The notes under the pieces were generated by a model. That model worked only from the letters and a program-made list of their open reading frames with translations. It was not told the DNA's origin and searched no databases. Both the position numbers and the translations under genes were made by a program. This document shows positions 36,554-45,566 of a DNA stretch of 64,000 nt, in pieces. Within the stretch, counting starts at the first letter, position 1; the number at the start of each line of letters is the position of its first letter. Source of the stretch: Thalassotalea algicola (GTDB taxonomy: Bacteria; Pseudomonadota; Gammaproteobacteria; Enterobacterales; Alteromonadaceae); NCBI RefSeq assembly GCF_012932965.1, contig NZ_JABBXH010000004.1, positions 310,001 through 374,000 of the forward strand, given 5' to 3'.

Positions 36554-38800
36554 CTAGTTAACCTTATTATTTTCAATTACAGCTGTATGTGGCCCTTTCA
36601 CTCGTAATTCAGTGACCTTAGGGCTTGCTGTAGCGTTAAAAGTATTATTAGTGATCGCTGTTACGGGTTCGCCTACCGTGTGCTCTACTGTAATTGGTGC
36701 TGACTTTTCAACAACGTTATCAGAAATATTTGTTACCTGTACGCCATGTAAATAAATGCTAGCCTTAGTTTTATTACGTTTACCTTGTCCAACATTGCTT
36801 AACTGGTTATTGATCATTAACAGGTGTGGACCAAAAGTACTCTCATCTGAGCCACCACGGTATAGCTTGATTAAGCTACCCTGAACGTCCGTAAATGAAT
36901 TACCTTTAACGTTGACATATTCAGCGTTATAGATACCTAAGTCTTCAAGCTCAGTATCTAAGCGCATAATATCGCCTGTGATATTCTTAAATGTATTGTT
37001 TGTTAATGCTATTTCATCAGCAAAAGCTACTTTGCCTGTCTCAAAAAAATGAAACGAGTGATTGATATCTAAATCTTCAACGCTCGAATTACGCATAATA
37101 AATCGGTAATTATCTACCATGCCCCATTTCTGCGTGCGCACGACACTATTGCCAGAATAATCAGGGCTGTTCTCGCCTGAGATTGCTATACCATCAAGCA
37201 TTAAACTACCACCGTCACGTATTTCAAATAGTGCTGAACGTTCAAACGTAATCTTGGCATTGCCTATTTCTTTGGCCTTAATAGTTAATACCTTATTGAT
37301 GATAACTAATTTAGGAATATCGTAATTTCCTGGTAACAATTCGAGCACATCACCAGACTTTGCCTGTGCAATTGCAGTAAGAAATTCATTGGCACCAGCT
37401 TTAACACTGTGTATGTCGCCAGAGTTAAACGCTGTATTAGCAGATGTTTTTTCATACCAACTTACACCGGTATCTTCTTTGGCCAGCACCTTTAAGTCAC
37501 GCTTTGCGCCAACAGGCAAGTTAGTTGCAGGGTAAAGCAGTCCATTGCTTAACCTGACGAGGGATACTTCTTGCGAATTAATACCATTCTCAAGTTCAGA
37601 CAAAGCCTTAGTATTCGATGTGTTATTTTCAAATTTAATGCCACTTACATCATCAAACAAAGTAAATGGCTGGCTACTTTTATTGAAGAACAAGTTATTT
37701 TTCATCGTACTATTAATAGGTACAGCGCTACGCTCAGCATCACTGCCAGCAGCCAACTGAATGTGACGAACATTGATAAAACTATTGTTCTCAATTTTTG
37801 CGTTTTCTACTTGGTGGTAGCGATTTATAGGTGAATTGGGTACACCATTCATCACGGTAAAGCCACTACCAAAGCGATATCCTGTAAGCCCTTCCAAGTA
37901 GTTATTACGGATTACTTGATCTTTATTAATTACTCGAATGCCACCAGTATGCTCTACGCCATTACCAATAAAGATGTTTTCTTCAATTATATTGCCATTG
38001 CCGTGTCGCATTGTAAGCGTGCCACGGGCTTCATAAAACACATTGCCACGTAGCGTATTACTGCCCGACTTAACGGAAACAATTTCTACTTCACCATTTG
38101 TATGCTCGAAGTAGTTATTCTCTACTAAAGTATATGAGTTACTTAACGAATAATGGCTAGTACCAATTCTAAGTGTTTCACCGCCATTAGAGCCAAATGT
38201 TGGTCTATAGCCAAAATAGTTATGATCTATTTTGTGATGGTTCTGTTGACTTTGCTCGGTATTTAAACGAACCGCTAGGGTAACCCCTTTATTTCGTTTG
38301 CCTACTAAATGATTGTGGTCAAAACGATTATACTGCCCATACATAGCCACCCAATAATCTGACTCTCGCTTATCTGGGTTATTGTAATTATCAATAACCA
38401 TTTCACTTACACGTGAATGAAAGGCTAACTGCTTTTTATTACGACGAAACTCAATAACTGCGCTACTTGGTGTATAGCCATTTTTAAATACGAAACCCGA
38501 GGCGACCAAATATTCACCAGCCAATCGCAGATTAGATTGTCCAGATAACACTACTTTTCCTTTAGTCTCAGCAGTAAGTGTTATCGGTTTTTCTTTTGTT
38601 CCTTTACCAATAAAGAGAATTTCGAAATCTTGATAAGTACCATTAGCTAACTTAATGGTATCGCCGGCAACTAATTTTTTTACGGTCTCATTAAACGCTT
38701 GTTCACTATCAACGATATACTCTTTGGCATTTGCCGAGACGACAAAACACAAACCTAATAAAGTAAATAAAACCGTTTTACATTGCTTAATTATCAACAT
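36554..38800 (-). CDS. PL6 alginate lyase
   Basis: This 748-residue protein has a signal peptide (ending near VSANA) and a long parallel beta-helix of the chondroitinase B-like (PL6) type, with a second beta-helix-like half (from about residue 470). The Lys in EIVSVKSGSN and the Arg in GTLTMRHGNGN match the Brønsted base and acid of AlyGC-type PL6 enzymes. It should cut alginate or its oligomers in the periplasm. An intrinsic-terminator-like hairpin sits 27 bases upstream of its start codon. Confidence 0.94.
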   Translation of the reverse strand: MLIIKQCKTVLFTLLGLCFVVSANAKEYIVDSEQAFNETVKKLVAGDTIKLANGTYQDFEILFIGKGTKEKPITLTAETKGKVVLSGQSNLRLAGEYLVASGFVFKNGYTPSSAVIEFRRNKKQLAFHSRVSEMVIDNYNNPDKRESDYWVAMYGQYNRFDHNHLVGKRNKGVTLAVRLNTEQSQQNHHKIDHNYFGYRPTFGSNGGETLRIGTSHYSLSNSYTLVENNYFEHTNGEVEIVSVKSGSNTLRGNVFYEARGTLTMRHGNGNIIEENIFIGNGVEHTGGIRVINKDQVIRNNYLEGLTGYRFGSGFTVMNGVPNSPINRYHQVENAKIENNSFINVRHIQLAAGSDAERSAVPINSTMKNNLFFNKSSQPFTLFDDVSGIKFENNTSNTKALSELENGINSQEVSLVRLSNGLLYPATNLPVGAKRDLKVLAKEDTGVSWYEKTSANTAFNSGDIHSVKAGANEFLTAIAQAKSGDVLELLPGNYDIPKLVIINKVLTIKAKEIGNAKITFERSALFEIRDGGSLMLDGIAISGENSPDYSGNSVVRTQKWGMVDNYRFIMRNSSVEDLDINHSFHFFETGKVAFADEIALTNNTFKNITGDIMRLDTELEDLGIYNAEYVNVKGNSFTDVQGSLIKLYRGGSDESTFGPHLLMINNQLSNVGQGKRNKTKASIYLHGVQVTNISDNVVEKSAPITVEHTVGEPVTAITNNTFNATASPKVTELRVKGPHTAVIENNKVN

Positions 38801-38819
38801 TGCTTTCTCACTAGAACAA

Positions 38820-38856
38820 AAATAAAGGCTTTCCCAACTCCGTGTAATGGAAAGCC
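38820..38856 (-). terminator. Terminator-like hairpin between the oxidoreductase and PL6 genes
   Basis: On the minus strand GGCTTTCC and GGAAAGCC (plus-strand 38827-38834 and 38849-38856) form an 8-bp perfect stem, followed by TTTATTTTTG. It leaves only about 20-27 bases before the PL6 start. Either the lyase operon is read through this hairpin or it has an overlapping promoter. Confidence 0.75.
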
Positions 38857-38867
38857 CTGTCTACTAA

Positions 38868-39749
38868 CTATTTTTCTAATTTAAGAAAATAATCAAAAAT
38901 TTCAGGTACATTGCCATTACCTAATCCAGCGTCAAATGCTGCTTGAAGGTTAGCTGAAGAGCCTTCGGCTATTTTTGATTGTGTGCCTAAGTCTTCTACC
39001 ATCTGAAGGAAATAGCCTAGATCTTTATTGGCATTAGCAATTGAAAAACCTAAATCACTTACGCCATCTACCGCATAATTTTTACAAAATTGCATAAATG
39101 GTGAATTAGAAGGACCTGTAGACATAATATCGAATAATTGTTGACGGTCGACTCCTGCTAAATCTGCTACAGCAAATGCTTGAGACATAGCACAAACGGT
39201 TGTCATACCCATAAAGTTATTAACCAACTTAGTTGTATGGCCCGCGCCAAGTGCACCTAGGTGAAATACATTTTCACCTTGCTCTTCTAAAACTGGTTTT
39301 ACTTTATTGAAAGTATCGATGTCACCTGCCGCCATAATATTTAACAAGCCGTCTTTAGCATGTGCAGGTGTGCGACCAAGAGGAGCATCAACCATACCTA
39401 CGCCTTTTTCCGCTAAATCAGCGCCAATTTTACGAGTAGATGCAGGAATGGATGTCCCAAAGTCGACTAAAACAGAGCCTTCCTTCATACCGGCTAGCAC
39501 ACCGTCGTCACCATAAACAATTTTCTCTACAACGGCTGATGTCGTTAAACAAAATTGAACAATATCACTAGCCAAAGCAAGCTCTTTTCCCGAGGTAAAC
39601 TGAGTCGCGTTGCCTCGTGCTAAAACACGATCAACCGCTTCTTGACTTAAATCCATTACGTTTACATGGTAACCACGTTTTTGTAAGTTCTCGACCATGT
39701 TGCCGCCCATCAGGCCAAGACCGATAAAACCAATAGTTGGTTTCGACAT
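38868..39749 (-). CDS. NAD(P)-dependent beta-hydroxyacid dehydrogenase, candidate DEH reductase
   Basis: This 293-residue enzyme of the 3-hydroxyisobutyrate/tartronate semialdehyde reductase family has the Rossmann motif GFIGLGLMGGNMVENL, the substrate motif DAPLGRTPAHAKDG and the catalytic Lys in GAGHTTKLVNNF. In marine alginate loci this family is a plausible reductase for the linear keto acid DEH, giving KDG. An SDR enzyme at 53324-54070 competes for that assignment. The gene lies between the TonB receptor and the PL6 lyase genes. Confidence 0.88.
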   Translation of the reverse strand: MSKPTIGFIGLGLMGGNMVENLQKRGYHVNVMDLSQEAVDRVLARGNATQFTSGKELALASDIVQFCLTTSAVVEKIVYGDDGVLAGMKEGSVLVDFGTSIPASTRKIGADLAEKGVGMVDAPLGRTPAHAKDGLLNIMAAGDIDTFNKVKPVLEEQGENVFHLGALGAGHTTKLVNNFMGMTTVCAMSQAFAVADLAGVDRQQLFDIMSTGPSNSPFMQFCKNYAVDGVSDLGFSIANANKDLGYFLQMVEDLGTQSKIAEGSSANLQAAFDAGLGNGNVPEIFDYFLKLEK

Positions 39750-39843
39750 AATTAACTCCTAAATATTTGCGCTAGTGCAGGTTCAAGTTTGAATTGCGAG
39801 TCATCTCTTATTAAGTGCACTAAATTTTTGTTTTTAGTTGAAA

Positions 39844-39873
39844 GCACTTCAATTAACTAACAATATTGAAGTG
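39844..39873 (-). terminator. Hairpin after the alginate TonB receptor gene
   Basis: GCACTTCAAT (39844-39853) and ATTGAAGTGC (39864-39873) form a perfect 10-bp stem. The minus-strand T tract after it is weak (TTTCAACT). It may terminate, or only stabilise the receptor mRNA 3' end. Confidence 0.6.
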
Positions 39874-39927
39874 CCACGATCTCTTTCATAAGTAGTTGAA
39901 AAACCACCTATAGAATACGTTAAGTTC

Positions 39928-42900
39928 TTAGAATTTTGCTTTTACACCAAACTCCCACTTCGTTCCTGAACGTGAATAATCTGCAATGGTTGTGTCATTG
40001 CCACGAGTCATAACCTGTGGCTCATTAGTCAAATTAAGACCTTTGAGGAACAAGCTGACATTAGAATTAATTTTGTATTTAGCTGACATATTCATATAAG
40101 TCGCATCTTGGACGTAACGGTGTGAACGGTCAGGGAAAGGTAAACTATTAGGTTGTAAATACTTTGAGCGGTATTTCCAAAGTAAACGAACAGTAGTTTT
40201 TTCACCTTCCCAATACACAGACGCCGACGCTACATCTTCTGAAAAGCCGAAAAGATTAGCATCTGCTACTATGCCAGGACTTGCTGGTTCGGCAGTTACA
40301 AAATCGGAATCGGCATGGTTCCAAGCAAACTTAGCGCCCAAACCATTAAATGGCTCAGGTAATTCAACAAAGTGTTTTTGTGCTGTTAGTTCAAAACCTT
40401 TAATTACTGACTGATCATCAGAGGTTTGTTTAACAATATGACTAACATTTGGATAGGTGCTATCGACACCGTCTAGATTTACCGTAATATCGCGCTGTTC
40501 AGTAACAGTTTCATAGCCACCAGTAAACGACTTGTAATAAAGCGCTAAACTAACAGCAGCATCTTCAGATGGGTAATATTCGAAAGATAAGTCGTAATTA
40601 TCTGCAATATACGGGTCTAAATGGTTACCATTGGCTTCACCACTTCGGATGACTTCGGAATAATCAGTATTGCTGCCTGGATCACAAATAGTATCGTCTT
40701 CATCTTCACAAGTTTGATAACTTACACCTGCAGACATTGCGTTCATTTGAAAACGCGACATAGAGCGATAAGCCGCCGTTCGCACATAAAACTCGTCTGT
40801 CACCATAAAAGTAAGGTTTAAACTTGGGAGTACTTCGGTGTATTCAGAATCAAGCGTTACACGCTCAATTTCACCTGTAGGATTGACAACTGAGTCCCAA
40901 ACAATATCTCCATCATCTGTTTCACGGGAAGTGATATAAACTTTGTCGCCCCAACCATCTGAGTGCGTTTCTGTCTTAACAACGCGAACACCGACATTAC
41001 CAAATACAGGCGTCCCCGCTATTTCGGTATCGATATTACCCATTATATAAGCCGCTGTGATGGTTTCTTCTACATCACGGTCACCACCATCTCGACCATC
41101 TTCTCGTTCACCAATATCATAAAACCCAGTCCCGGTAGCTCCAGGCAACTGCCCTAATACTTGACCAATAAAACACTTATGATCGTATGTTGCGTAGCGA
41201 GTTGCATCACCACCCTCGCCTGGCTCTTCGGTAAATTGGATGTTATTGCTGTGATCATTTTGACAATTATCGATAATGCCGTTGATTAAAGCCAAGTTTG
41301 CATCTGGGTTTAAATCATCCCAGCTGTTATCTTCATTATCACTAGCACCATTTCGTTGCTCACCTGTTGCAATTACCAGCGATACGTCATTGTTAACATA
41401 GTCAACTAAGTCTTCTTGAGAGTAGCGAACGCCAGCTTTAATACTAGAAAAATAATCATTATCTAATTGATACTCTCCACTAAAATCTAGCGCCCAAATC
41501 TTATCTTCACGCTCTTCATGTGTACGACGGTATTCAACGTATGCATGATCATTATGTACAAAGTTGCCCATATAACTTGCATCAAACGCTTCCCAAGATG
41601 AGAAACCTTCCTCACCTGGGCCTAATCGGTTGCTGTCTAACCAGGTTAACGTAGGTACATTGCGATCACGAAAATCAAGTGAGTAGTTATAACGTTCTGT
41701 AGAGCGGAATTTAGTGCGCTGACGTAGTCGATAACGATAAGATTCTGAGTAGGATATATCTAATCCAAGCGTTAAACGATCTGTAGCTTCATATTCAATT
41801 TCAAGGCCACCACCTCGATACTCGTCTACCTGACTGCGATTTTCACCTTGAAGAGTTGGTCTAGCCTCTCCGGTGGCATAAAGCAACGTATGATCGTCTG
41901 AAATAATATGATCCGCTAAGTCATCACGACGAGTATCTAGCGCTAATTCCATACGCTTTTCGGTATACTCTAAATCTGAATACTCAATATCAGCGTTGAT
42001 ATTTAATTTGTCATTAGGTACCCATTGAAAAGTAAATACCGCACCTGTGCGAATATCTTCATCTTCGCCGGTACGCCAATAAGCATCATTTGGCACGTAG
42101 AAAATACTATTCGGATCAAAATCTTCTAAATTACTATCAATACCAATCTCAGGTGAACGACCTACTCGGCCAGCACTTACACCTTGTTGACCAGTTGCAC
42201 AATTACTACCGCCAATTAAATTTGTTCCGTCGGCAGCGCGCAAAGCACAAACCCCCATTTGCGAGCTACCGCCGTAATTCTCTTCAGGGTTTGCTGAATC
42301 CGTATGGTTGAAGCCTAGCGTAAAACCCATATCGCCGAAATCTTCAGTTTCCCATTGCTGAACTGTTGACACGACAAACTTACTGCCCCAAGGAGAAACA
42401 TCGCCATCTACATCATCATAATATGTATTGTAAACTCCAGTCGCTTGCACTGTAGTTTGCGCTTCGCCATATTCAACTGCACGTAGTGAATTCACGTCTA
42501 TGGTGCCAGAAGTGCCACCTTCAACTAAGTCAGCTTGTTGCGATTTATAAATTACAACTTTATCAACTAACTCTGATGGGAACTTTTTGAAGTTTACAGC
42601 TCGACCTGGACCAGCATTGGTAATCGTACGACCGTTAAAGGTTGAATAACCCCAATAAGAACCTAAACCACGTATAGATATTTCATTTTGGCTACCTTTT
42701 AAGCGATGGCCTGAAGCGCCAGAAATATTTTCAATAACATCGGATAATGAAAGACCTGGCAATTCACCAAAGTCTGCAGCAGCTACGGCATCAACAATTG
42801 CAGTATTGTGTTTTTTCTCACTCAAAGAACGGGTCATAGTTCTTTGTATAGCACCTCTGACTTCGATAACTTCGACTTCGTCAGGCGTAGCATTCTGTTC

Positions 42901-43032
42901 AGCTTCTTGTTCTGCTGTCGCAGGAAAAGCCATTAACGTAAGAAGTGTCGACGCACACATTAGATGTTTGCGATAGCTGCCCCCGCGGCGTAGCGCCCAG
43001 CTTACTTTGTTTAACTTGTTGGTAGTCGCCAT
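39928..43032 (-). CDS. TonB-dependent receptor, probably for alginate oligosaccharides
   Basis: This 1034-residue outer-membrane receptor has an extended signal region (ending near FPATA) followed by a TonB-box-like VEVIEVRGAIQ. The plug has the Xanthomonas/Caulobacter type pattern (LPGLSLSDVIENISGASGHRLKG, EISIRGLG, LVDKVVIYKSQQADLVEGGTSGTIDV), and the barrel ends in KFGVKAKF-like aromatic residues (EFGVKAKF). These receptors import large glycans. It is divergent from a PL7 lyase across a control region with TTGGT-type inverted repeats, and precedes the oxidoreductase and lyase genes, which supports alginate as substrate. Confidence 0.93.
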   Translation of the reverse strand: MATTNKLNKVSWALRRGGSYRKHLMCASTLLTLMAFPATAEQEAEQNATPDEVEVIEVRGAIQRTMTRSLSEKKHNTAIVDAVAAADFGELPGLSLSDVIENISGASGHRLKGSQNEISIRGLGSYWGYSTFNGRTITNAGPGRAVNFKKFPSELVDKVVIYKSQQADLVEGGTSGTIDVNSLRAVEYGEAQTTVQATGVYNTYYDDVDGDVSPWGSKFVVSTVQQWETEDFGDMGFTLGFNHTDSANPEENYGGSSQMGVCALRAADGTNLIGGSNCATGQQGVSAGRVGRSPEIGIDSNLEDFDPNSIFYVPNDAYWRTGEDEDIRTGAVFTFQWVPNDKLNINADIEYSDLEYTEKRMELALDTRRDDLADHIISDDHTLLYATGEARPTLQGENRSQVDEYRGGGLEIEYEATDRLTLGLDISYSESYRYRLRQRTKFRSTERYNYSLDFRDRNVPTLTWLDSNRLGPGEEGFSSWEAFDASYMGNFVHNDHAYVEYRRTHEEREDKIWALDFSGEYQLDNDYFSSIKAGVRYSQEDLVDYVNNDVSLVIATGEQRNGASDNEDNSWDDLNPDANLALINGIIDNCQNDHSNNIQFTEEPGEGGDATRYATYDHKCFIGQVLGQLPGATGTGFYDIGEREDGRDGGDRDVEETITAAYIMGNIDTEIAGTPVFGNVGVRVVKTETHSDGWGDKVYITSRETDDGDIVWDSVVNPTGEIERVTLDSEYTEVLPSLNLTFMVTDEFYVRTAAYRSMSRFQMNAMSAGVSYQTCEDEDDTICDPGSNTDYSEVIRSGEANGNHLDPYIADNYDLSFEYYPSEDAAVSLALYYKSFTGGYETVTEQRDITVNLDGVDSTYPNVSHIVKQTSDDQSVIKGFELTAQKHFVELPEPFNGLGAKFAWNHADSDFVTAEPASPGIVADANLFGFSEDVASASVYWEGEKTTVRLLWKYRSKYLQPNSLPFPDRSHRYVQDATYMNMSAKYKINSNVSLFLKGLNLTNEPQVMTRGNDTTIADYSRSGTKWEFGVKAKF

Positions 43033-43423
43033 TGTTATATCCGATTAGTTATATTTTTTATATTTCGATTTGACCTTATTCAAGCAACATCAAACCACAT
43101 TGTCAACCATTTTGGTATAACAATAACAATATTTTTTTAAACATCATTATTACCAATGAATTATTACAAAACATAATTCAATTAATTGAAACGTACTAGC
43201 AAAGTTAGTTGTAATGTAAGAGCAACGTAGGTTTTATGGGTGTTACAGGGGAGATATAGTCTCTAAGCCTATAGATAAAATTAAATGATCATATCGAATT
43301 TCCATTCATGATTTTAAAACCAATAGTGATTTATTGGTTGACCATACTACTTTTATTGGTGTAAAGATCTCGATAATGTTTTTTTGTGACACTTAACGTT
43401 ACATACATTCAATTAAGGTAATT
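43033..43423. promoter_or_regulatory. Divergent control region of the alginate locus
   Basis: The region of 391 bp contains TTGGTATAACAAT (near 43113), TTGGTTGACCAT (43334-43345) and TTATTGGTGT (near 43353). AACCAAT (43318-43324) and ATTGGTT (43333-43339) also form an inverted repeat. These resemble the TTGGT-N(2-3)-ACCAA sites bound by FadR/UxuR-type GntR regulators. It drives the TonB receptor leftward and PL7 rightward. No coding gene is present. Confidence 0.6.
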
Positions 43424-44833
43424 ATGAAAAAAAGTGGAGTAAAAGCGCTGGAAGCATTAGCAATATCGCTATGTTTATTCGGTTGTGGCGGTGGTTCATC
43501 AAATAATTCGCAACCCCAGGAGCAACAAAACGAAATTGTAAATCCACCTACAGCCTCACCAAAAATTGAAGATATTAGCTGTAGTGTTACCTACCCTTTG
43601 GCTATTTCAAATATATATCAAGCGTCAAACCAGCTCGCTTTACCTAGCCTATTCGATACTGATAAAACAAATATCGAAAGTTGGCAGACTCCTACACTAA
43701 ACTCTATTGTTATTGTTGAACTTGCAGCACCTTCCCTAATTAAAGAGATGGTAGTCACTTGGGAAAATTTGGATGTATCACATCTGCTTAATGTTTCGGC
43801 TTCAAAAGATAAAGACAATTGGCAACTAATTGTAAATCAAGAGCAAAGTGGTAAGAACACGTTAATTCCAGATTTGATTGATCTTACCGAGCTTAGTGCA
43901 TCAACGGCACTATACTTACAAATAGAATTCAACGGCGACGATCTATCACAACCCAGTAAAATTAATGAAATCGAAATCTTTGGATGTGCCGAAGACGTTG
44001 AACATAATGTTGAATTGATCGATTGGTATCTAAGTGTTCCTACAGACGAAGATAATAATGGTAAGTCTGACAGCATTAAAGAAGATAACTTAGCGGCTGG
44101 ATATTTCGATGCTAGGTTTTTTGGTCTATCAGAAGATGGTGGTATCAGATTTAGTACATCCGTTTCAGGTTATAAAACATCAACAAACACTGAATATGTG
44201 CGTTCAGAATTAAGAGAAATGCTAAGAAGAGGCAATACCAGCTATAGCACGCAAGGGGTGAACAATAACAACTGGGTGTTTTCTAGTGCCCCACAAATAG
44301 ACAAAAATAATGCTGGTGGAATCAACGGACAGCTGCATGCAGAACTTAGCGTCAATCAGGTTACAAAAACAGGGGAAGACTATCAAATTGGTCGAGTTAT
44401 TATAGGGCAAATCCATGCTAATGATGATGAACCTGTGAGGCTTTATTACCGAAAACTCCCAAACAATATCAATGGCAGCCTTTATTTTGCTCATGAAATT
44501 TTAGGTGGAGATGATATTTATTTTGAACTTATAGGTAGCCGTTCTAATAGCGCTAGCAATCCATTAAATGGTATTCCACTGAATGAAAAATTCCGCTACT
44601 CAATTGAAGTTGAAGCTAACGAATTAACAGTAACCATATACAAAGCTGACGGCAGTGAATTTAGCCAATCGATTGATATGTCGGCTAGTGGTTATGATCA
44701 AGGCGGTCAATATATGTACTTTAAAGCCGGCGTTTATAACCAAAATAATTCTGGCGATGCTCACGACTATGTTCAAGCCACTTTCTACGAGATAAAAAAT
44801 AGCCACGAAGGCTATGATGAATCTAATAATTAA
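43424..44833 (+). CDS. PL7 alginate lyase lipoprotein with N-terminal F5/8-type module
   Basis: This 469-residue protein carries a lipoprotein signal (lipid Cys21 in LFGCGGG), then a low-complexity linker. Next comes a discoidin/CBM32-like beta-sandwich (about residues 55-190), then a PL7 jelly roll (from about 196). The three PL7 signatures are present: RSELREM at 260, QIHA at 329 and YFKAGVYNQ at 432. It should be a surface- or periplasm-facing endolytic lyase. It is followed after 14 bp by a small secreted protein gene. Confidence 0.93.
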   Translation: MKKSGVKALEALAISLCLFGCGGGSSNNSQPQEQQNEIVNPPTASPKIEDISCSVTYPLAISNIYQASNQLALPSLFDTDKTNIESWQTPTLNSIVIVELAAPSLIKEMVVTWENLDVSHLLNVSASKDKDNWQLIVNQEQSGKNTLIPDLIDLTELSASTALYLQIEFNGDDLSQPSKINEIEIFGCAEDVEHNVELIDWYLSVPTDEDNNGKSDSIKEDNLAAGYFDARFFGLSEDGGIRFSTSVSGYKTSTNTEYVRSELREMLRRGNTSYSTQGVNNNNWVFSSAPQIDKNNAGGINGQLHAELSVNQVTKTGEDYQIGRVIIGQIHANDDEPVRLYYRKLPNNINGSLYFAHEILGGDDIYFELIGSRSNSASNPLNGIPLNEKFRYSIEVEANELTVTIYKADGSEFSQSIDMSASGYDQGGQYMYFKAGVYNQNNSGDAHDYVQATFYEIKNSHEGYDESNN

Positions 44834-44847
44834 ACTAGAGACTAACG

Positions 44848-45393
44848 ATGAAATCACTTCTTAATTTAGCCATATTACTTAGCGCCACTTTCTTTTCATT
44901 TGCGTTTGCAAATGAAACCAATCAATACAGCTTTTTCAATGACTCGATAGCAATTGAGCTTTCATCAAAGTTAAACCAATTGTCCGATAGCTCAATAAAA
45001 AAACGTTATGGAAAGCAACAAACACCGCCGACATATGCATTCGAAGACAACGAAAACAGCGTGTCATTTACATTTACACAGTACCCCACTCCTGCCAATA
45101 AAAGCAGTATGAATAAAATTCACAAATCCATATCTAACATGTTGCGTAAAGCAAGCGACAAAGCTAGCTGGAAGAAAGACAAAGTATATACACGTTTAGG
45201 GACAAAAATTGCAGTTTACGAATATGAAGTTAAAGGTATTGGAAAGTACCAATACAATTTAACTTATGCCCTTCCAATAGAAGGTCGGTTAACGTTTATA
45301 TCTTTTAAAACAACAAACAAAAAGTACAAAAACAAATGGTTAGCTGTGGCACGAGAAAGTCTAGATAGTATACAGCTAACAAATAACACCTAG
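44848..45393 (+). CDS. Small secreted protein of unknown function
   Basis: This 181-residue protein has a clear signal peptide (ending near SFAFA). The mature part is basic and has alternating strands (NSVSFTFTQYP, TKIAVYEYEVKG, GRLTFISFKTT) around a Lys-rich helix. I recognise no family. It is co-directional with, and 14 bp behind, a PL7 lyase gene, so it is probably made under alginate induction. A role as a periplasmic chaperone or binding factor is only a guess. Confidence 0.75.
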   Translation: MKSLLNLAILLSATFFSFAFANETNQYSFFNDSIAIELSSKLNQLSDSSIKKRYGKQQTPPTYAFEDNENSVSFTFTQYPTPANKSSMNKIHKSISNMLRKASDKASWKKDKVYTRLGTKIAVYEYEVKGIGKYQYNLTYALPIEGRLTFISFKTTNKKYKNKWLAVARESLDSIQLTNNT

Positions 45394-45480
45394 AGTAACT
45401 AGATTACCAAAAAAAGCTTCTACACATGAGACAACCTGTGGAAATCTTTACCAATGATTTTAATAATTCACAACTCATGG

Positions 45481-45511
45481 TTGACAAAGTGGTTATACAA
45501 TTAAATACTAT
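45481..45511 (+). promoter_or_regulatory. Possible promoter of the duplicated-domain lipoprotein gene
   Basis: TTGACA (45481-45486) is a perfect -35. The nearest -10-like sequence, TACTAT (45506-45511), lies 19 bp later, a slightly long spacing. The TTGACA overlaps a TGGTTGACA half-site of the putative alginate operator. Confidence 0.4.
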
Positions 45512-45566
45512 GAAGCAAACCAATCATCATTCAGATTGTTTTACCTAAAGCGACAGGATTATAATA

